From contig KL197709.1 in the NCBI GenBank assembly GCA_000697665.1, positions 2,479,599-2,543,598 on the forward strand: a DNA stretch of 64,000 nt, in the 5' to 3' direction. Every line of letters begins with the position of its first letter. Within the stretch, counting starts at the first letter, position 1. Below the pieces are notes generated by a model, which saw only the letters and a list, made by a program, of their open reading frames with translations, was not told where the DNA came from and did no database searches. This DNA comes from Jaapia argillacea MUCL 33604 (Eukaryota; Basidiomycota; Agaricomycetes; Jaapiales; Jaapiaceae). Positions 11,484 through 22,455 of this stretch are shown here, one piece after another. The position numbers and the translations under genes are program-made.

Positions 11484-12748
11484 ATGACTGTGACTTTCCC
11501 CCCTCTCAAAAATGACCTTCTACTGCGTGCTGCTCGAGGTGCTTACTTTCCTTGACGATCGTCCCCACTTTCTGGAATTTACCATCCATCAGGCGAGGAG
11601 ACCGAGCGTGCGCCTGTATGGGTGATGCGACAAGCAGGACGATACCTCCCAGGTACAATTGCCCCACCCATCGTTCAACTTGACCTTGGTTGTTGAACTG
11701 ATCTCGTCTGCTAGAATTCCGCGAAGTCCGTACCAAGCACGAATTCTTCGAGATATGCCGAAACCCACCTCTGGCATGCGAGATAACCCTCCAGCCCATC
11801 CGTCGATTTTCTGGTTTAATCGATGCAGCCATCATCTTCAGCGATATTCTCGTCATCCCTCAAGCCATGGGCATGGAAGTCCAGATGAACCCCGGTCCTC
11901 ACTTCCCCGACCCACTCAACACCCCCTCTGACATCGCCAAACTCAAAGAGGTGGTGGATGTGAACCAAGAGCTCCAATACGTTTTCGATGCGCTCACGTT
12001 GACCAGACAAGAGTTGAAAGGAGAGGTACCTCTTATCGGATTCTGCGGTGCGCCTTGGACGTTGTTTTCGTATATGATCGAAGGAGGAGGCACGAAAACT
12101 TTCACAAAATCCAAAACGTGGTTGTTCAAGTATCCCGAGGAGTCCAAGGCGCTGTTGATGCGCATAGCTGATGTATGCGTTAATTTCCTAGTCGGACAAG
12201 TAAAAGCAGGAGCTCAAGTATGTCTTCCAACTCTCCCCAAACTCACTCCTTACTTAGCGACCTCAATTCTACAGTTACTTCAAATCTTTGATTCATGGGC
12301 AGGAGAACTCTCCCCTCACGACTTTGCATCCTTCTCCCTTCCCTCCCTGAAACACATCTCCACCGCCGTCCGATCCAAACTCGCAGCCGAAAACATCCCT
12401 CAAGTCCCCATGACTCTCTTCGCCAAAGGCGCCGACCAAAGTTTATCATCCATGGCACAAACATCGGGCTACGACGTCCTAGGGATCGACTGGTGTATCG
12501 AGCCAGTCGACGCTCGCCGAGAGGTCGGTCATACAATCGCTCTCCAAGGAAATTTGGACCCCAATGTGTTGTATGGAGGCAAGGAAGCGATCGAGAGAGA
12601 AGTGAAGAGGATGTGCGAGAGTTTCAGAGGAGGAAAGCCACCAAAGGGGTGGATCGCTAATCTTGGACATGGAATCACTCCAGGTGTCGACCCAGAGGAT
12701 CTTCGTTGGTTCTTCCAATGCGTCCACAAGTATTCCGCTAGCAAATAA
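11484..12748 (+). CDS. HEM12: uroporphyrinogen decarboxylase (HEM12)
   Basis: This cytosolic heme-pathway enzyme decarboxylates the four acetate side chains of uroporphyrinogen III to give coproporphyrinogen III. Spliced reading begins MTVTFPPLKNDLLLRAARGE and then gives the substrate-binding signature VWVMRQAGRYLP, EFREVRTKHEFFEICRNP, IFSDILVIPQALGMEVQ-type sequence (here QAMGMEVQM), the second signature GFCGAPWTLFSYMIEGGGTK, FDSWAGELSP, GYDVLGIDWCIEP, LQGNLDPNVLYG and NLGHGITPGVDPE. The invariant catalytic Asp is in IFSDILVIPQA. Introns are visible after RAARG, after GRYLP, and a 57-nt intron at about 12219-12275 that is itself open in frame, so an ORF reads straight through it and adds 19 false residues. 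The length, about 360 residues, is normal. Its 3' end converges with CDC14. Confidence 0.96.
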
Positions 12749-13187
12749 CGGTGTGAGCGTGTCGCGTAGAAGATGAACTTTGTACACCATTGAACGCAGT
12801 GTAATCTCAGACACGCAAAGTGTGAGATACGGGATGATGGATATGATTGATTGGTATTGTACAACGATGCAAGATACCAGCTATGAACATCATAAAAATA
12901 ACATATGCAACGAGAACTTCCACAACCAACGACAATAAGTAACAAAAGTCAAAAAAAAAAAAAAGGGAAAGCATCGGATTGCAACGACAGATGATGGGCC
13001 AAACATAAACGAGGGGGATGGGGGGGATCGCGAGTCCAAATATACGACACTGAAAAGAGAGACTTGGTTCAAACAATCCAACAACGGAAAGCAAGGACGA
13101 TGCTATAAACAAAAAAAAAAGAGGAATTGCAACGATTAAACAACGACACAAGGATAAACCATAAACCCACAAACCAACCAAACCCAA
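12749..13187. other. intergenic, convergent 3' ends of HEM12 and CDC14
   Basis: About 440 bp lie between two stop codons. They include A-rich runs near 12948-12964 and 13110-13120. I see no gene, RNA or repeat here. Confidence 0.6.
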
Positions 13188-15428
13188 TCACGCGACCACA
13201 TCCGCCGAACTAAAACTACTCCTTCTCCGTCTCACACTCCTCAACCCCGGTCTCTCCGACTTGGTAGCAGGAACAACCACATTCGACACATTATCCTTCA
13301 TCCACGCATCCGCGGCCGCACCAGCAAGCTTAACAGTAGCAGCAGCCACATCGCTAAGCGTACTCGCATGATTCCTCTTGCTAGGTATCAACGTAGGTAA
13401 TCGCGAAGGGGTAGGTGAAGGAGGTTGTGCCGGTCGTCGACCATTATTGGTAGTCATAGTCGTCGTTCCTCCAGTCGCAGCGGCCCTACTCCGCGTAACA
13501 GCTCCATTCGCCAACCTCGGAATCTTATTCGGAGCTTGCCCATTCGTCCTCGTAGACACACCACCAACAGCAGTCGGTTTCCTAGTCCCACCAGAAGTAG
13601 TCGAAGACCTCGTAACCCTAGTCGGCCGTTGTTCAGACGCAGTTTGTCTATTCGCAACCGTCCTCGTCGAAGTTCGTTTCGCAGGTGATCGAACAGAAGG
13701 CGCCAATCCCAACGCCGGTAATACGTCATTCTCCTCATTCTCATCATCCGAAGAGTCGACAGCAACTCGTTTGGCTACTGGTGTCTTGCGCGGTTGACCG
13801 GGAGGTGTGATGGCTCGTGCTTTGGCAGTGCCGGCAGCGATATGTTTGCTGGGGGTAACGGGAGGTAATGCCATAGACGTCGGTGGGATATGGATGACAG
13901 CTGGGGCTGCAACATCCATCGGGAGATCATCCAACTCCTCCGTCTCTGCCGGTGGTGTTGCAGGAGCAACGATAGGAATCGAAGCGGTAGCAGCAGCAGC
14001 CTGCATCCTCTGCATCTCATCCACAGCCGCCCATTTCGCCCATTCCAACTGCTTCAAATACATATACTGCTGCTGAGGTCCCACCACACTTCCCGGTCGG
14101 ACTATCCGCATAAATCCAATGGCTTCGTGCGCAGTAAATCCGTATTTCCAGATGAGATAGGCGCCTATCAGGGTACCTGTACGACCGAGTCCGGCTTTGC
14201 ACTTGAGAGCCAGTGGTAAGTTGATAGGACGAGAGGCTGATGGATGGGACGTACGTGAACGGCTACGACCCCTCCCGCCTCGATGATCTCATCAGATAGA
14301 TCAATGAACCTCCGCACAATCTCATCTGTGGGATTCGTCCCATCATCGAAATACATCTCCACATGTCTAATCCCGCGTTCCTCAAACACACCCCTATCGT
14401 AAAGTTCGGTATTGAGCCGAACGACGAGTTTGATGTTACTCTTCTCGAAATATTCCAAACAATTCTGGAAAGGCATCGGTAGCTTTCTTTGTAAAGCCAG
14501 TTCGTGTGTACTGGGTCCGGGGGCAGACTTGAGTGGCGACGAAGGTCCTCCTGCGAGTTTCTCCTTCTCCTTTCTCTCCCTCTCCTTTTTCACCCAGACG
14601 GGATCGACAGGGGAAGCAAAGGCAATAAAATTGGGAGTGATCCAATTCCAATCCCCATTCTCCACCTTTTCGTAAAACTCGTATTCTTCCACGCTGAATT
14701 CGTTCATGTCGCATAGACCGTTCTGCATGGCTTTCCAGATACCCCAGAGACAATCTTGGATACTGAGGTGGAAATCGGATGGACCTCGACCTGCGTCTCG
14801 GAATGGCATGAACTCGAGCTCGGCGATAGGGTGGAAGGCTTCCCAGGGTGCTCGTCGTTGGACGATCATCTAGGGGAAGGGGTCAGTTGTCGTCCCCGGA
14901 CGCGGATCGAGTGACATACAACATAAAGAGCCATAAGGAGAGCAGCGTTTGCTTTTCGTCGCGGTTCGTTACTAGAGTATAAGACGAGTCGATGGGAAGC
15001 CAACTCCTGGTCCTGACGCCGGCATGTGGTAAGTGTGGACCCCTAAGACCTTGTATAGATGCAGGACGGACCTCTAGAAGCTCGTGAAAATATATGCAAG
15101 CTTTGTACACCATAGCCAAGTTGAGTGGGCCCCAGTCCTGGAAGAAGGACATGTAGGGTAGTTGGTCGTCGATTGTGAAATAATAATAAGTTGCGGTATC
15201 CTCCGGGGTCGTTGAAGGACCAGCTTTTGCGCGGCCACGTATTCGAGGGGAGCCATTGGCTGCCGCTGAGCGATTGAGGTCTTGAGATGTGGGCAAGGGG
15301 TGAGGAAAGGTAGTGAAGAAGAGCCTGTGTTGATGTTTGGACTGAACAAGAGTGGCATGGAGAATAATCTGCGTTGATATCCATACCTATCGCTGAACTG
15401 ACATAGAGGCTCTGGGGAGAAAGTCATG
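13188..15428 (-). CDS. CDC14: dual-specificity phosphatase CDC14
   Basis: Cdc14 reverses CDK phosphorylation and drives mitotic exit and cytokinesis. Exon 1 gives [14 protein letters not shown] and splices to LFFTTF (the family's RLYFATL block). Then come [47 protein letters not shown]-type sequence ([20 protein letters not shown]), [18 protein letters not shown], and the catalytic exon junction [21 protein letters not shown], which holds the Cys-x5-Arg signature. After [20 protein letters not shown] a long basic, Ser/Thr/Pro-rich tail of about 250 residues follows, ending [13 protein letters not shown]; such tails carry localisation and CDK sites in fungal Cdc14. The start at 15428 is supported by the in-frame exon 1 splice. 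It diverges from the MBP1-like gene with a region of about 945 bp between. Confidence 0.95.
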
Positions 15429-16373
15429 GCTGTCGGCGGCGACGACGACGAGCAGGACTTTGGTGACGAGGACGGAACGGTATGCAACGAAACACGACTA
15501 AAGCAAGCAAGCGTGGAGTTGCGCGTGATCCTGCGCGCTTCCAACACAAAAACAAAACAAAACAACGCCTTGATTCTGCCAAATTGGGTGTGCCTCGTGG
15601 TGGAACCGAGCCTCATGGAACAAACTACTCCACCTACAAGGTCAAGCTCGGAAACTCAAAACATCTCATTGTAAACGCATGGGGCTTATTTATCTTCTGG
15701 AAAGTCGAGATTGTGGTTCTGGTAGTTGTAGTTGATCCCACCAGAAACTGTTCTCGCGATGACACGGAGGTCGCACGGACCCGTCGCAACTGGTAGAGCT
15801 GGAGGTTTGACGCGAGATTGAACGGTGTCCAATCGACGTGATTGACAAGGTTGCATGAAATGATGGGAGATGGATTGCTAGCCTGCCACTAGCAATACAG
15901 TTGAGCAGGTGGTGCAGACCCATTGATCGGAAGGACACTGCCCGCGCTCGGAGGGACGGTACGAGCTTGAAAGAGAGGGAACGTTAACCACTCGGAAGAA
16001 TAAACCGAGAAACCAGTCAGAGCAGGCTGAAACAATGATCACATGTGTATTATTCCTTCCTCCAACCCCGAGCGTAGAAAATATGGAGCAGCTGGGAGGT
16101 CTTCGCTCCATGAAGGACCTATATAACAGGAAGGATACGGACAGCGACAACGGATACAAAAGCCATGTACGAAGGGGGCAATGACGAACCGAGCCTGTGT
16201 TACGCGGATCGCGTCGGTTTGTGTTTGTTGAAGCACGCGTCAATGACAGGCCCCTCACGCGCACGGTCATCCACCGACACCGACTTTGGCACCTCCCTTG
16301 CACCATCCACAGCACAAATCACTCTGGGAAATCAACTAGCCCCCCCTAGTTCTTCCCTCGTCTTGTCCCGACA
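15429..16373. promoter_or_regulatory. divergent promoter of CDC14 and MBP1
   Basis: About 945 bp separate two start codons of cell-cycle genes. No convincing coding sequence lies in it; the ORFs are short and overlap each other. It contains a perfect ACGCGT box (separate entry) about 135 bp before the MBP1 start and several other CG-core words (for example around 16203-16212 and 16256-16262). Confidence 0.6.
16235..16240. promoter_or_regulatory. MCB box (ACGCGT) upstream of MBP1
   Basis: This is a perfect palindromic MluI cell-cycle box. In yeasts ACGCGT is the binding site of MBF, whose DNA-binding subunit is the Mbp1/Res family encoded by the next gene. A second ACGCGT lies at 16541-16546 inside the second intron of that gene. 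Autoregulation is an inference. Confidence 0.5.
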
Positions 16374-18886
16374 ATGCCAGACAATCAAATATTCAAGGTC
16401 CTTCCTTCCTCACTCACACAACAATTGAGCTTTACTAACCATGATCATCATCACTTCCAGGCCACTTATAGTGGAATCCCGGTTTATGAGATGTATGTAG
16501 CCGTTGGACGCGATATGACACGCCCTCTAATTGCGTTTTTACGCGTTTACCAGGATGTCGAAAGGGGTCGCAGTCATGCGCCGTCGCTCTGATTCATGGC
16601 TCAATGCCACTCAAATCCTAAAGGTGGCCGGCTTTGATAAGCCTCAACGAACAAGAATATTGGAGAGGGAAGTTCAGAAGGGTGAGCACGAGAAGGTTCA
16701 AGGCGGTTATGGAAAGTACCAAGGTGAGCACCGTTTTCCAACTCCTTTCCCACCCACCTCCATCCCCAACACAAATCACTCCTAGGTACTTGGATCCCAC
16801 TCGAACGAAGCATAGAACTATGCAAACAATACAACTGTGAACACCTCCTCCGCCCCATCCTTGAATTCCAAGCAGCGGCCAAGAGTCCACCCCTCGCTCC
16901 TAAACATCTCGTCGCCGCACCAGGTAGCCGACCAAATCCCCGCCGAACGGGAGTAGAAGCTCCAGGAGTGTCTACACGGTCAGCTCGTAAAGCCGTTCCA
17001 GAAGCCGAGGAAGAATCAGAGCTTGACACACTATCCGTACGAGGGTCCGAGGATGGGACCCTAACCCCCTCCCCATCCGAGGTTTCCTCAAGTTCGCGCA
17101 CCCCATCTCCTATTCGAAGCAGTCCCGACCCCTCACGCGCTCTTTCTGACGGTCCAGAAGACTACCACACCCAACAACAACAACCGTCCACTCGGAATGG
17201 ACGAGCTAGGAAACGAAAGAGGAGCGTAGAAAGACAGGTGGCTGTGGATGAAGATGGGATGCAGGAACACGTGAATGACCCTCAACAATACGCCGACCAG
17301 ATTTTGGAGTACTTCATCTCCGACACCAACCAGATCCCACAATGTCTGATATCCCCTCCTATCGACTTTGATCCGAATATCGCCATTGATGATGATGGAC
17401 ATACGGCGCTCCATTGGGCAGCTGCCATGGGTCGTCTACGAATCGTCAAACTCCTCTTAACATCAGGCGCCGACATCTTCAAAGTCAACCGCGCGGGTCA
17501 AACGGCTCTCATGCGTAGCGTCATGTTCGCAAACAATTACGACGTTCGAAAATTTCCTGAACTCTACGAACTCTTGCATAGGTCGACACTAAACATCGAT
17601 AATGCGAACCGGACGGTGTTTCATCATATCGTCGACGTTGCCATGTCCAAAGGCAAAACTCATGCCGCTCGGTATTACATGGAGACTATCCTCAACCGAC
17701 TTTCCGATTATCCCAGGGAGCTGGCGGATATAATCAATTTCCAAGATGAGGATGGGGAAACTGCTTTGACGCTGGCTGCGAGGTGTAGGAGTAAACGTTT
17801 GGTCAAGCTCCTCATTGATCATAACGCCGATCCGAAATTGGTGAATAACGATGGGAAGAGTACGGAGGATTATATCTTGGAAGATGAACGTTTTCGTTCG
17901 TCACCTGTGATGCCCTCTCGGACTTTATCGATGTCGTTCCGGAATGCTCAAGCCGCTTTTCCTCCTCCTGGATCCCAACCTGGGTATTCGTTCGGACCTG
18001 CGAACGATAACAAACCGCCGCTACATTTTTCGATGGCTGCGCAGAAGGCTAGTACTCGTTGTGTTAATGACATGACGAGTATGCTGGATAGCCTCGCTGC
18101 TTCTTTTGATCAGGAGTTGAGGGACAAGGAGAGAGATATGACGCAGGCGCATGGTTTACTTGGGAATATCCAGACGGAGATCTTGGAGAGTCAGAGAGCT
18201 GTTACGCAGTTGAAGAATCAATCTCAGGGTTTATCGCAGGCGAAATCGAATTTGAAGGCGATGGAGGAGGAGTTGACGGTTAAGATGGGGAATAGGTATA
18301 GGTTGGGGTGGGAAAAGTGGGTAAAGGATGAGGAGGAGAGGGAGAAGAGTGTTAGGGAGGTTGGGGGTGGACAGTTGATCATCCCTTCCATGAACTTTGC
18401 TTTTCATCCAAATGAAGATCATATGGAGGGAGTGGAAACGGGTGTCAATGAAGGTTCGAGAACGAAGGGGAAACGGAAGGCTTTGCCGCTCCCTGAGGAC
18501 ATTTCGGATTTGGTGGCGTTGCATTCGAATATCCCGACGGATGAGGAGGGGTTACATCAGGCTTGTGAGGCGTTGAGGAATGAGATTGTGCAGCATAGGA
18601 AGAGGAGGAAGACTTTGTTTGATGAGTTTGCGAGACATCAGGAGGAGGCTGGGACTGGGGGGAGGATGGCGGAGTATAGGAGGTTGATTGGGGCGGGGTG
18701 TGGAGGGATACCTCCTCATGAGGTTGATAATGTGTTGGGTATGTTGTTGGAGGTGAGTTGGTTGTTTGGGCTTTTTAACTCGTTTTGTGGTGGTGCTGAT
18801 TGTTTTCGTTTTAGTCGCTGGAAGGAGAGGAACCAAGTTCATCATCGACTGCTTGGAGTGGAGCGATGTCGAGACCCCTTGGCTAG
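16374..18886 (+). CDS. MBP1: APSES-ankyrin transcription factor, MBF subunit (Mbp1/Res-like)
   Basis: This is the DNA-binding subunit of an MBF/SBF-type complex that controls G1/S genes. Exons join MPDNQIFK to [11 protein letters not shown] to [20 protein letters not shown], then [20 protein letters not shown] and [20 protein letters not shown], the full APSES (KilA-N-like) DNA-binding domain over roughly residues 1-110. An acidic, Ser/Pro-rich linker follows. Ankyrin repeats are visible at [20 protein letters not shown] and [20 protein letters not shown]. After these comes a coiled-coil region ([33 protein letters not shown]) and the heterodimerisation tail. A last intron (about 18752-18814) leads to a short final exon ending SGAMSRPLG at 18886; the ORF that continues to 18965 is intron read-through. 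The ankyrin plus APSES layout separates it from StuA-type factors. Confidence 0.93.
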
Positions 18887-19126
18887 TTTACGGTCCCTAC
18901 GATTCTGGTGTTTGATTATTTGTTCTGCATCGTCGTTTTCTGTGCTTGAATTGATACGATGTTGAAATGTTGGGTTGGTTATGTCGTGTCATTACGTAAC
19001 CAGAATTTTCGGCGCGTCTGCTCGTCTTCCCGTTCACTTCGTTGGCTGTCTCCTACCTCTTCCACTGGCACCTGTGCTCTTCGTTCCTCCTGGTGTCTGC
19101 CTGTTTGAGGCTTTGGGAACTACAAC

Positions 19127-20418
19127 ATGCCTCCTTTGAGCCGGCCTATCATTCGAAAGGCGGCCACCAATATCCCGTGGACCACCAATTTTGACCACCT
19201 CCAGTCGTTTCCCCGACATTGGCTCAAGCCCTTATCATGGAGGGATCCAAAACTGAAAGCAGCTAGAGTTCAGGACAGGATCAAGTGGTGGAATATTGTT
19301 CCTGGGGATCAAATTAGGGTTCTGGGCGACCCGGCGGGAGTCATCCATGAAGTCCTGAACATCAACAGGATTAGTAGTCGCGTTTCGTTGAAACGCCCTC
19401 AAACTGTGAGGACATCTTTTGTTTGTGTTCGTGTCTGGGTTCTTGACGTTTGGGATTGGGATTTAGGCTACTACGGATTCGTCGAAACCCGCGCCGAATA
19501 AGAACGTTCATTATTCAAAGTGTCAATTGTTTATTGGGAATCACGAGTATCCTGCTGATGGTACTGAGGCTCCGAAAGTCCAGCCGTTCGTCCTTTAAAA
19601 CTCTCCTTTTGGTTTTGGAACTTGCGTTGATCGTTTTCGTTGGGTTGTAACAGTGTTTTTGCAAAACGAATTGCTACTTCTCAACCGAGATGGCACCGTC
19701 TGCTTCGTCGTTGGGATTGGAAACGGTTTGCGGTGGCGACTGTTCCGCGTCTTCCTGATGGAAAAATTCGTGAACGGATAGGTATTCCTTGGCCTCGCGT
19801 TGAACATCCCGAAACACCAAAACGTGAGTGATGTATGTGTTTGTTTCCTATTGTGCGGATATTTATCTTATTTTTTTAGCGAATGCGATTTATGATACAC
19901 CTGCAGATGTGGTGAAAGCGATCACATACAAGCTTGCACCCTTACCTCAATATGCGGGGGCACCCGCGCCACCTCCCCCAGACGAGAGGGTTTACCTCCG
20001 GTCCATACTCAAACCTGAGATTCCATTCACTGAGGCATCTGCTCCGATGGAACTCCACCTCGTCAATGAACTTTCACCTCCTCATTCTCGTGCCAAAATC
20101 CAAAAACGATGGCAGGAACGTCAACAGTACAAGAAGGACCTCCTTCTCAAGTTGATCGCTGAGGAGAGGAAACAATTGAAGAAACATAAGAGTATGAAGG
20201 AGGCGAGGAAATGGGCGTTGTTTAAGTGGAAGGAGCAGTTGGAGGCGGAGAGGAAGGCGGAGGTGCAAAGGAGGGCGGTGAATAGAGGGGAGGAGGCTAG
20301 GTCACTTAGGAGGCAACAGAGGAACGCGAGGAAGGAGAGGAAGGCTCGACAGAAACTCAGTAATATGGTGTTGGCTGTGGAACCTAACCAGGTCCTCCCG
20401 CCCAGCATGACGGTGTAA
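19127..20418 (+). CDS. MRPL40: mitochondrial large-subunit ribosomal protein uL24m
   Basis: This is a structural protein of the mitochondrial 54S subunit. It begins MPPLSRPIIRKAATNIPWTT, a basic targeting-like start. The KOW motif is in WWNIVPGDQIRVLGDPAGVI (about residues 55-75), followed by HEVLNINRISSRVSLKRPQT. After an intron come VHYSKCQLFIGNHEYP and FAKRIATSQPRWHRLLRRWD. The C-terminal half is a long, very basic coiled region (RAKIQKRWQERQQYKKDLLL, KEARKWALFKWKEQLEAERK) ending NQVLPPSMTV, typical of fungal mitochondrial uL24. Three or four short introns are present. The KOW block and the RW-rich segment make the family clear; the yeast symbol is by analogy. Confidence 0.85.
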
Positions 20419-20685
20419 TCTTCCGTCCCTTACGTTTTCGTTGCCGAAACCTTTGGATCAAAATCTTGTTTTATGTTATTAAACCTCCCCTTAATGCTCT
20501 TGCTCAACTCTGGATATTGATACGCATTGATCGTATGGTTAGCACTGCTAGCCAACAAGCATACTAGTATTGGTTCGTGGAAGCGAATAAAGCATCCCTT
20601 CCATGCAGTGTGATCCATTTATGGCCTGCAGCGTCTTGAGTGCAGAGCTTTCACACAACTCACTCTTCTTCCGCCATCCATCTCA

Positions 20686-22384
20686 ATGACCGTTCGCACT
20701 GGCCGACGGTCGCTCTCAGCTTCGTCAACGGACGCGTTATACCATGCTATCCCTCAGGCCCCTGTAGCTGCGAACTCTGCACCGGCGAACACCTCTCAGG
20801 ACTCGGTCATTGAGCTTGAGGATGGGCTCGTTGATGATATTGGCCTGGAGACGTTGGCAGTCCAGTCCGACGCTGCAGTAAGATGGATACATTTCATTCT
20901 GGGCGCTGCGACTTTGCTTCCTTGGAATGGTTAGTTGCTTGCTCGTTGTGATATGATGAATGTGAATCCTCACCCCCCAGGATAGGTTTGATCACAGCGA
21001 CACCCTACTTCCTCTCACGTTTGGCTGGATCATCTCTTGCGAGGTCCTTCAGCTCGTATCTATCATGCACCTTCACTGTCACCAACTTTGTACTGCTTGC
21101 TCACGCGACCGCTACATCCAAGCAAGTTCGTACCCCTCTTACACTCATCCACTCGGCGTACCAACTGAGGGGTCATAGGCGTCGAGGTCCACACGCATAC
21201 TCCGTTCGATTACTTTACTGGGACTTGCGACACTGGCGCTCACGCTGAGCACCTTCACACACCCCTCCCCTGGTGTTTTCTTCGCATTCGTCCTCATTTG
21301 TGCCATCGTACAAGCAGGGAGTGGATCCTACTTGCAAATATCCATCGTGGCCGTCGCGTCCCTATTTGGACGACGTGCTATGCAAGCGACAATGTCAGGG
21401 CAAGCGGCGGTGGGCGTTGCTGTTAGTCTCGTTCAGCTGATCAGCGCTGTCGCTTCGGTGCATACATCTTCCAGCGCAGATGCCTCACAGGCAGACATAG
21501 TCGCTGCAGCCGAAGAACAGGACGTTGCAGAAGAGAAGGCTGCCTTCGCGTTTTTCGCGCTCTCGACCATATTCTTGGTTGTTGCCGCCGGTGCGCAGAT
21601 ATATTTGATGAGACTCCCTGCATACCACGCTGTCGTAGGATCTGCTCGTGAGATGCAGAAAGATGTTGACGAAGGGGATTCTACTGGAGGGCCTCATGAA
21701 CGTCAAGGGCTGATGTCCGATGAACAACCAACGGGTTTCTCTGAGGACAAGCACAATATTTTTCGGGTCTTCAAAGCCAACATTGTTTATGAGATTGCAG
21801 TGGCATATGTGTTTGTCGTCACTCTCGTGAGTTGCTTCAAACCTTCTCGTGGAGACTTTGCTGACTTTTCCTCGTAGGCCGTCTTCCCGCCAATTACAGT
21901 AGCAGTCCAGCCAACGAATCCGGCAACACATCCACTTTTATTTACTTCTATCCACTTCCTACTTTTCAACGTCGGTGACTTCGCAGGTCGCTACCTGTGT
22001 TCATTCCCATCGCTCTTGATATGGTCCTCCAAACGCATCCTCACACTGTCGCTTGCACGTACTGCGTTCATCCCTCTGTTCCTGATGTGCAATTTCCAAC
22101 GACCTGGGTCGACACCCGCAGCCACTCCGATAATTAACTCGGATATCCTGTTCTTCATCATCCTACTCCTCTTCGGGTTGTCCAACGGTTACGTGTGTAG
22201 CATGTCTATGATATCTGCGCCGTCTCTGGAACACAACCCCCAACTTAATGGTCGGAGAGAGGATGTGGATGTGGCGGCTACCCTGGGTAGTTTCTGTCTA
22301 GTTGGGGGACTCATGCTGGGTAGCATCGCGAGTTTCGCTGTCCGTTCTGCTATGTGTGGGGGTTGTAATCCATTCACGGGATAG
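20686..22384 (+). CDS. equilibrative nucleoside transporter (ENT/SLC29 family)
   Basis: This is a multipass carrier moving nucleosides across a membrane. In yeast the relative Fun26 is vacuolar; other fungal members can be at the plasma membrane. After a hydrophilic N-terminus of about 60 residues, the family opens with VRWIHFILGAATLLPWNGLI TATPYF, where the PWN motif of ENT helix 1 is exact. Further blocks are YLQISIVAVASLFGRRAMQA with TMSGQAAVGVAVSLVQL (ENT helices 4-5), a large cytosolic loop (EMQKDVDEGDSTGGPHERQG), then VFPPITVAVQPTN, LLFNVGDFAGRYLCSFPSL and a C-terminal LLFGLSNGYVCSMSMISAPS. About 11 hydrophobic helices can be counted. Introns lie near 20930-20985, 21125-21190 and 21828-21877. 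It ends at 22384, converging on the next gene about 70 bp away. Confidence 0.93.
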
Positions 22385-22455
22385 ATATTTCTACAAATCC
22401 CGCTGTATTCACAGGAATTCTGCATGTCTATCGTACACTTCGACGTCTGAACTAC

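Noticed and set aside
12219-12275. 19 extra residues in the middle of HEM12
   Set aside because: This is a 57-nt intron (GTATGT to CTACAG) that happens to be open in frame. Removing it restores the conserved AGAQ-LLQIFDSWAG run.
13378-13797. Long plus-strand ORF antisense to the CDC14 tail
   Set aside because: It mirrors the low-complexity Ser/Thr/Arg tail of CDC14 on the other strand and has no domain or splice partner.
18752-18965. C-terminal extension of the MBP1-like protein to 18965
   Set aside because: It is read-through of the last intron. Using the GTGAGT/TTTTAG pair gives a short final exon ending at 18886.
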